Below are positions 52,226-57,046 of a DNA stretch of 57,046 nt, piece by piece. Every line of letters begins with the position of its first letter. Position 1 is the stretch's first letter. The position numbers and the translations under genes are program-made. The notes under the pieces were generated by a model. The model worked only from the letters and a program-made list of their open reading frames with translations, ran no database searches and was not told where the DNA came from. Source of the stretch: Nitrospirota bacterium (GTDB lineage: Bacteria > JACPQY01). The DNA is taken from NCBI GenBank assembly GCA_016180645.1, contig JACPAV010000027.1:1-57046 (forward strand). Direction: 5' to 3'.

Positions 52226-53082
52226 GAAGACCCGTGCAGCTTGAATCGCGAAACCAGCCGATCCCATTCGTCGGCGGGCATTTCCCCTTGGAGTTCGCCT
52301 AGCCGCTTGGCGCGATCTTCGGGGGCAAGAGCCGATTCCGCCTCGATGGATTCGAGTCCCTTCCACACGGCTTCTTCCCGGACCTCCCGAGTCTTCTGCT
52401 CCAGCTCCACTTTCTTCAATCGGTCCGCCGCTTCCTTTCCAAAAAGGCCTTCCCGAAGCGAATCGAGTGTCTTCTCCCTCTCCGTCGGCGTCAGTTCAAG
52501 ATTCTGCGCCATTTCTCTCGCCGTCTTCTCGTAGTATTGAAACCAGTCCGTGGGGAAGGCATCCTCCGAATTATCCCCGAAGATCTCCTTCTTCAGCCGC
52601 TCCTCCCGCACCTTCTTGTCTTCAGCCGATAGATTCGTATCTTTGAGTATCTCCCCCCGACGGACGACGAACTCGGCCATGCGCTCGTCTTCTCCAAACA
52701 GCGATTTGGCCAACGCCTCGCCAAATACCTCGCGACGGAGTTTCTTGAGTGCCTGTAGCCGCTGCGCCAAAGGGAGCGCGGCAAACGCCTTCGCCCGATC
52801 GCGGTACTCGGCGTAGAGATGGAGCAGGTCCTGCATGGGGTGCGACGGATGGGTTGTGGATCCGGCTCGCAGTTCCTTCGCCACCGCGCCGATGGGGTCC
52901 TGGACTCCCGATTCCTGCGCGGCCCAGATCTTTCCCCTCAGTTCCAGAAGTTCTTTCCGTGTCGGCGGATCTTCGTTGTGGTGGGTTTTGGAAGGGATGT
53001 ACCAGAAGACGAACGCCAGCAGAAGCCCCGTCAAGACGCTCCAGCCAACCACCTCGACCCTGAAATTCCGCGCCGAAGCCAC
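52201..53082 (-). CDS. Lipase-chaperone-like (LifO/LimK) membrane-anchored protein
   Basis: A membrane helix (about residues 10-28) precedes a long, highly charged helical region. Repeats of the kind LRREVFGEALAKSLFGEDE and LREGLFGKEAADRL match the helical units of lipase-specific foldases. The usual catalytic-region motif of LifO is not evident, so the call is moderate. No classical secreted lipase lies beside it. It starts with GTG and ends overlapping the glycosidase gene by 25 bp, convergent. Confidence 0.5.
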   Translation of the reverse strand: MASARNFRVEVVGWSVLTGLLLAFVFWYIPSKTHHNEDPPTRKELLELRGKIWAAQESGVQDPIGAVAKELRAGSTTHPSHPMQDLLHLYAEYRDRAKAFAALPLAQRLQALKKLRREVFGEALAKSLFGEDERMAEFVVRRGEILKDTNLSAEDKKVREERLKKEIFGDNSEDAFPTDWFQYYEKTAREMAQNLELTPTEREKTLDSLREGLFGKEAADRLKKVELEQKTREVREEAVWKGLESIEAESALAPEDRAKRLGELQGEMPADEWDRLVSRFKLHGSSQSPALPQ

Positions 53083-53126
53083 GGACGAATCTTAGCAGAA
53101 CCCAGGAAGGTGTAAACGCGCCGGTG

Positions 53127-53285
53127 TTATCGGCTGAGAATGTGGGTCATTGCGGCGCCGAAACCCATCAAGACGAGTGACGACAGGATAATCTTGAATG
53201 TTTCGACGAGCAGGCCGTTCCTGGCCCCCTCCGCTCCGCTCCGGGGACGATGATCGGAGGGTCGATTGGATCTTTGCATCGCCAT
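53127..53285 (-). CDS. Small membrane protein (52 residues)
   Basis: This unannotated-type short gene is supported by a strong ribosome-binding site (GGAGG, 8 bases before the ATG) and a clean stop. The first half is basic and hydrophilic (MAMQRSNRPSDHRPRSG); the second is one hydrophobic helix (FKIILSSLVLMGFGAAM). It lies between the DctP and lipase-chaperone-like genes in one transcription unit. I do not recognise a family. Confidence 0.55.
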   Translation of the reverse strand: MAMQRSNRPSDHRPRSGAEGARNGLLVETFKIILSSLVLMGFGAAMTHILSR

Positions 53286-53337
53286 AAGTTGTCCTCCTTG
53301 ACGCATTGCGGCATGATACTACATGCCAAACACTTTG

Positions 53338-54345
53338 TCAAGGTGCGGCTTTGACCGCCCGGAACTTCTCCAGCTCGGCGAGGACGAGATCCAGCAGCTC
53401 TTTGGGATACAACTTACCGGCGAATAGCTCCCAGACCGGCTTCTGCAGTTCCCTAAACTTCTCCCGCTCCTCCTGGCTCGGCTCGGTCACTTTCATTCCG
53501 CGCTTCACCAGCGCATCGAACGCGCGCTTCTCATCGGCGCGGGTTTTCCGCAGAATCTCCGGCTCCCGCTCGCGCACCCCATCCTCGATCAACTTTCGGA
53601 CCGTGTCCGGAAGACTCTTCCACGTCTCATTCTTCAGGATGAGGAAGGCCGGCTCATAGCGGGCGTTGACCTTGGTGATGTATTTGAGGTCGGAATACCA
53701 CTGGAGCGCCAGGATCGTAAGCCCGGTGCCGCCGACGGTCTGGACCAACCCGGTCTTCAGCGCGCCGAAGACCTGGGGAATTTCCAGCGGCACACCCTCC
53801 ACGCCCACCGCCTTGTAGGCTTCCACGCTCACGGGGTCGCCTTGCCACAGCCAGATTTTCGTCTTCTTGAAATCCTCCAGAGTCGAGATGGGAACTGTTG
53901 AAAAAATATTCGCCAATGCGCCCACATCGGTCCACGACAGCATCTTGAAGCCATTCTCTTCCAAGACTCTTGTGAAACGGGCTCGCGTTTTGGAGCGGAT
54001 GTGGTCCACTTCCTCGAGGCTGTCGAAAAGATACGGCAGTTTCAGGACGCTGATCTCCGGCGCGATGGTGCCCACTCCCATCGAGGCGAAGGCGCCGCCC
54101 TCCAGCGCGCCGAGCCGGATTTTGCGCACCATGTCCGCCTCATCCCCCAGGACCCCCCCCCCATAGATCACGAATCGCACCTCGCCCTTGCTCTCGGCTT
54201 CGATCCGGTCGAAACCCTCCCGAAGGTCCGACTCCCACGAGGAACCCCGCGGCGCAAGCGTTCCGATCTTGACCGTCATCTTGGCCTCCGCGGGTAGCAG
54301 GAGCGCAGCCCACAGGAAGACCACGGCAACCCAATTTCTTGTCAT
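53338..54345 (-). CDS. dctP: TRAP-type periplasmic solute-binding protein DctP (copy 2)
   Basis: A signal peptide (about 1-22, ending PAEAK) precedes a full DctP fold: KIGTLAPRGSSWESDLREGF, GGGVLGDEADMVRKIRLGALEG, and LEDFKKTKIWLWQGDP. The ATG at 54345 has GGAGGAAAGATA upstream. It resembles copy 1 in length and motifs, so the two are paralogues. Copies with this tail are common in deltaproteobacteria next to a TatT-like or barrel gene rather than a complete permease. No DctQM lies here. Confidence 0.9.
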   Translation of the reverse strand: MTRNWVAVVFLWAALLLPAEAKMTVKIGTLAPRGSSWESDLREGFDRIEAESKGEVRFVIYGGGVLGDEADMVRKIRLGALEGGAFASMGVGTIAPEISVLKLPYLFDSLEEVDHIRSKTRARFTRVLEENGFKMLSWTDVGALANIFSTVPISTLEDFKKTKIWLWQGDPVSVEAYKAVGVEGVPLEIPQVFGALKTGLVQTVGGTGLTILALQWYSDLKYITKVNARYEPAFLILKNETWKSLPDTVRKLIEDGVREREPEILRKTRADEKRAFDALVKRGMKVTEPSQEEREKFRELQKPVWELFAGKLYPKELLDLVLAELEKFRAVKAAP

Positions 54346-54358
54346 TATCTTTCCTCCA

Positions 54359-54940
54359 TCAAAATCCCAGCCGGAGGGCAGCCGAGAGGCCGAAGACGAA
54401 GGGCGACTGTTCCTCGACAAACAGCCATCCCAGGGTCGCGCCGAAATCGAAGACCGCCTGCCGTGAGGCCAGATACCTCATTCCCACGATGGCATCCCCG
54501 CTTTCCCAATTGTCTCCGTCCCGAAATACCTCGCCAAGCTGCGCACCGAGGAGGTAGGACCCTTCGAACGCATTCACCACGTACGTCGCGCGGCCCCGCA
54601 GCTCAAAGGCCACAAAATCATCGATCGACGAATCCGCGCGATACATCGTGGGAATGAGAGCCAACTCCAATTCAGGGGCCGGAAGGACACCGATGGGAAA
54701 CCCCAATCTCCACGATTGCGATCGTTCCGGCTTGGTTCCAATCCAACTGACCTCGGGCTGGACACCGATCAGGACGCGATGGATGAACTCCCGTTTCTCG
54801 CTCCCCGGTTTCTTGACCCACTCCGTTTCAGGCTCTTTTTGCTTCCCCTCTTTCGTTTCTTCGGCGTTAACCGCCCCGCACGCGATCAACGCACCGGCCA
54901 ATCCCCCGATCACGACACTACCGACCCTCCGGGATTTCAC
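54359..54940 (-). CDS. Small outer-membrane beta-barrel-like protein
   Basis: I do not recognise the family. A signal sequence (about 1-27, ending AVNAEE) is followed by a charged linker and amphipathic strands (RVLIGVQPEVSWIGT, YVVNAFEGSYLLGAQL, FVFGLSAALRLGF). The C-terminal Phe is typical of barrels. The GTG at 54940 is preceded by GAGGGAC. It is 10 bp after hemDE and 13 bp before dctP, so it is cotranscribed with both. Confidence 0.6.
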   Translation of the reverse strand: MKSRRVGSVVIGGLAGALIACGAVNAEETKEGKQKEPETEWVKKPGSEKREFIHRVLIGVQPEVSWIGTKPERSQSWRLGFPIGVLPAPELELALIPTMYRADSSIDDFVAFELRGRATYVVNAFEGSYLLGAQLGEVFRDGDNWESGDAIVGMRYLASRQAVFDFGATLGWLFVEEQSPFVFGLSAALRLGF

Positions 54941-54950
54941 GTTGCGTCCC

Positions 54951-56897
54951 TCACTGTGACCGGCCCATCTCGTGCACCATGTCAACGAGTGCCCTCACGT
55001 TATCCACCGGAGTCTGGGGCAGCACTCCGTGTCCGAGGTTGAAAATGTGCCCCGGCCGTCCTCCCGCCTGGCGCATGACTTCCTTCGTCTTCTTCCGGAT
55101 GGTCTCACGGTCCGCCAAGAGAACGAGCGGGTCCAGGTTTCCCTGTACGCCGATCGGGCCCACCCTCTTCCATCCATCGTCCAGCCGGACACGCCAGTCG
55201 AGCCCGATCACTTGTCCACCCGCATCGCGCATGAGTTCGAGGAGCGCCGCCGTGCCTGTGCCAAAATGGATGACGGGGGCAGCGGTGATGCGGGCCATGA
55301 GTCGCTTCATGTGCGGAAGAATATACTCTCGATAATCATCCGGTGACAAGCAGCCCACCCAGCTGTCGAAGATCTGCACCACCTGGGCGCCGGCCTCAAT
55401 CTGGGCGTTCACATAGGCCCCGGTCGCTTCCGTCACTTTCCCCATCAGGGCATTCCACGCGCCCGGGTCGCGATACATGAGCGACTTGGTATGAAGGTAG
55501 TCGCGCGAGGCCTTTCCCTCGATGAGGTACGAGACCACGGTAAACGGCGCCCCCGCAAATCCGATGAGAGGGATGTGGGGATGGAGTCCCGACCGGGCTT
55601 TCTTCACCGCTTCGCACACAAACACCATTTCCTTCGCGGGACTGAATTCCCGTATGGCATCCACATCCTCGGACGTCCGCACGGGGCGATGAATGACCGG
55701 TCCCTCGCCGCGGGCGAATTCCAGTCCGACGCCCATCGGCTCGACGATGAGAAGAATGTCCGAAAAAATGATGGCCGCGTCCACGCCCAACTTCTCCACG
55801 GCTTGAATCGTCACCTCGGCGGCCAGGTCGGGCGTCTTGCACAACTCCAAAAACTTCACCCGGCGGCGCATCTCCCGGTACTCCTTCATGTACCGGCCGG
55901 CCTGGCGCATGATCCAGATCGGCGTCGTTGGAGCGGCCTCGCACCGGCACGCCTTCATGAAAGGGCTGTCCTTCCACAACGCTGCATCCTGCACGAGCGG
56001 CCTTCGAACCGGTCGCGACTCCAGCCACTGATCCCTCTCGGCGGCCCCGCGGCGTTTCGCTTCCACAAGTGGGACGCATTTCTGAGCCACCTCGCGCACG
56101 AAGAGGCCGATCTTGCCCCGCTCCGCCTGGAGATCGATCGACAGCCCTCGCTCGCGAAGCGCGTCGGAAGTCACGGGGCCTATCGAAGCGATCACCACGC
56201 TCTCCAGCGATTCTCGCAGCGATTCTTCGAGCCCGTCCTCCGCTGCCACTTGCAGGAGATGCTCGACTTGCGCCGCATTCGTAAACAGCGCCACGTCCAT
56301 TTCATTCTCACAGATTTTCGAGACCACTTCGCGAAGCGCTGAACAATCCTCCGGAAGGGCCCAGCGGTACACCGGCACCCTCATGACGTGCGCCCCCCGT
56401 TTCTTGAGCTCGTCGAGCAGGTCCGAATTCGGAAGACCGTATTCCTGGACGGCCACCTTCTTCCCGTTCAGGTTTGTTCCGCGATCCACCTCGGCCAAAA
56501 TCTCCCGCCAAGTGTTCGGCTCGGGAGCCGCGATCGCCGGGGTCAGCCCCAATTCGCGCAACGCGGCAATGGGTTTGGGACCCCGGGCGATGAGAGTCGC
56601 TTTGGAAAGCGCTCCCACCATCTTGTCACGAGGGATTCGCTTCTCCAGAACCTGGACGAGCGTCCGCGTGCCCACGCCGGTCAGGAGGACTACGACGTCG
56701 ATCTTCCCCGCAAGGAGTCGATCGGCGAATTCAAACGCCGAGGAGTTGGCTTCGAGGGGGACTTCGCGCATTGAGGGAGCGACGAATGGGGCACCGCCGA
56801 AATTCCTGATGAGTTGCGTCATTTCGAACGCCATCCGGCTCTCGAATGCCGCGACTCTCTGGCCGGAGAACATCTCGGAATCTTTCACCGGAAGCAT
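54951..56897 (-). CDS. HemD-HemE fusion: uroporphyrinogen-III synthase / uroporphyrinogen decarboxylase
   Basis: The N-terminal part (about 8-265) matches uroporphyrinogen-III synthase: FSGQRVAAFESRMAFEM, VVLLTGVGTR and VIASIGPVTSDALRERGL. After a linker the C-terminal 340 residues match the decarboxylase, with TPIWIMRQAGRYMKEYRE, GFAGAPFTVVSYLIEG, QIFDSWVGCLSPDDYREY and HFGTG, plus LGHGVLP. The two act in consecutive steps from hydroxymethylbilane to coproporphyrinogen III. The frame is unbroken. The ATG at 56897 was chosen over an upstream TTG. Confidence 0.93.
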   Translation of the reverse strand: MLPVKDSEMFSGQRVAAFESRMAFEMTQLIRNFGGAPFVAPSMREVPLEANSSAFEFADRLLAGKIDVVVLLTGVGTRTLVQVLEKRIPRDKMVGALSKATLIARGPKPIAALRELGLTPAIAAPEPNTWREILAEVDRGTNLNGKKVAVQEYGLPNSDLLDELKKRGAHVMRVPVYRWALPEDCSALREVVSKICENEMDVALFTNAAQVEHLLQVAAEDGLEESLRESLESVVIASIGPVTSDALRERGLSIDLQAERGKIGLFVREVAQKCVPLVEAKRRGAAERDQWLESRPVRRPLVQDAALWKDSPFMKACRCEAAPTTPIWIMRQAGRYMKEYREMRRRVKFLELCKTPDLAAEVTIQAVEKLGVDAAIIFSDILLIVEPMGVGLEFARGEGPVIHRPVRTSEDVDAIREFSPAKEMVFVCEAVKKARSGLHPHIPLIGFAGAPFTVVSYLIEGKASRDYLHTKSLMYRDPGAWNALMGKVTEATGAYVNAQIEAGAQVVQIFDSWVGCLSPDDYREYILPHMKRLMARITAAPVIHFGTGTAALLELMRDAGGQVIGLDWRVRLDDGWKRVGPIGVQGNLDPLVLLADRETIRKKTKEVMRQAGGRPGHIFNLGHGVLPQTPVDNVRALVDMVHEMGRSQ

Positions 56898-56971
56898 CGT
56901 ACACTGCGCCAAGCTTGATTCGTAGCGACGGACTGGAGTGGCGAACTGGGTCTGGGGTCAGACATCGCTAT

Positions 56972-57046
56972 CTATGCTTTCTCAAGCTTCTCGATCTCCC
57001 GATGCTCCATCTTCCCCTCCGATAGCCCAGCCTCAAACCGATAGAG
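56972..57046 (-). CDS. C-terminal end of a protein cut by the window edge
   Basis: The minus strand is open from the right edge to a TAG at 56972 and gives about 24 residues ending in EHREIEKLEKA, a plausible charged helix. The bases just beyond its stop include GGGGTCAGACATCG, a string often seen at the ends of REP-associated or small transposase elements. That similarity is from memory and weak. Confidence 0.25.
   Translation of the reverse strand, partial: LYRFEAGLSEGKMEHREIEKLEKA

Overview
The window looks like a piece of the chromosome of an uncultured, motile, Gram-negative bacterium. It is GC-rich, with G/C-ending codons throughout, and carries flagellar stator genes, a complete chemotaxis operon, outer-membrane barrel proteins (a FadL-like porin and a small barrel), periplasmic TRAP-type binding proteins and a tetrapyrrole gene. 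The C-terminus of the large secreted glycosidase (Cys-x-Cys, hydrophobic helix, RRRR) resembles the MYXO-CTERM sorting tag, which together with the paired ArsA-like ATPases points towards a deltaproteobacterial/Myxococcota-like lineage. The sequence alone does not fix the taxon. No rRNA, tRNA, CRISPR array or intact mobile element was seen.

Layout. 1-555: non-coding, rich in small palindromic repeats. 556-6972 (minus): motB, motA, an aconitase with an odd N-terminus, a CheX-like protein with a histone-H1-like tail, and a CheY. 7348-7869 (plus): rplU-rpmA, with the 5' half of rplU replaced by repeats. 7882-12095: a metallo-beta-lactamase-fold hydrolase, a membrane-anchored lipase-like protein and two ArsA/GET3-like ATPases. 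12108-24220 (minus): a chemotaxis operon (three-receiver adenylate cyclase, MCP, cheW, cheR, cheA-REC, cheW, cheB) that runs straight into an ammonium transporter and a heme-binding Tll0287-like protein. 24325-26861: an alpha/beta hydrolase, a PI-PLC-like lipoprotein and a GIY-YIG protein. 26888-30990 (plus): a ROK kinase, then a TetR-controlled lipid-type operon (MaoC-like hydratase with a frameshift, saccharopine-dehydrogenase-like reductase, SDR). 31090-36325: a SagB-type oxidoreductase with a secreted partner, a hydrolase, a methyltransferase and a pirin.

36845-52225 (plus) is the most distinctive region. It is a tightly overlapping operon behind a promoter and a FadR/GntR-type operator, next to an IS1182-like transposase remnant. 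It encodes a Cys-rich protein, a GntR regulator, a LarA-type racemase, an NAD-dependent epimerase, a fusion of a sterol-carrier (SCP2) domain to an IlvD/Edd dehydratase, an UlaG-like lactonase, a DapA-family aldolase, a secreted tandem START-like protein, an enolase-superfamily dehydratase, a FadL porin, a DctP binding protein and a secreted GH38-like glycosidase. Sugar-acid enzymes alternate with lipid-binding modules, which suggests import and breakdown of an amphipathic glycoside or glycolipid. That is inference. 52201-56897 (minus): a HemD-HemE fusion, a barrel protein, a second DctP, a 52-residue membrane peptide and a lipase-chaperone-like protein.

Three families of short repeats cross gene boundaries. 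One is read in frame inside both aconitase and CheA, one is read in two different frames at the C-termini of two unrelated proteins, and one appears to have destroyed the start of rplU.
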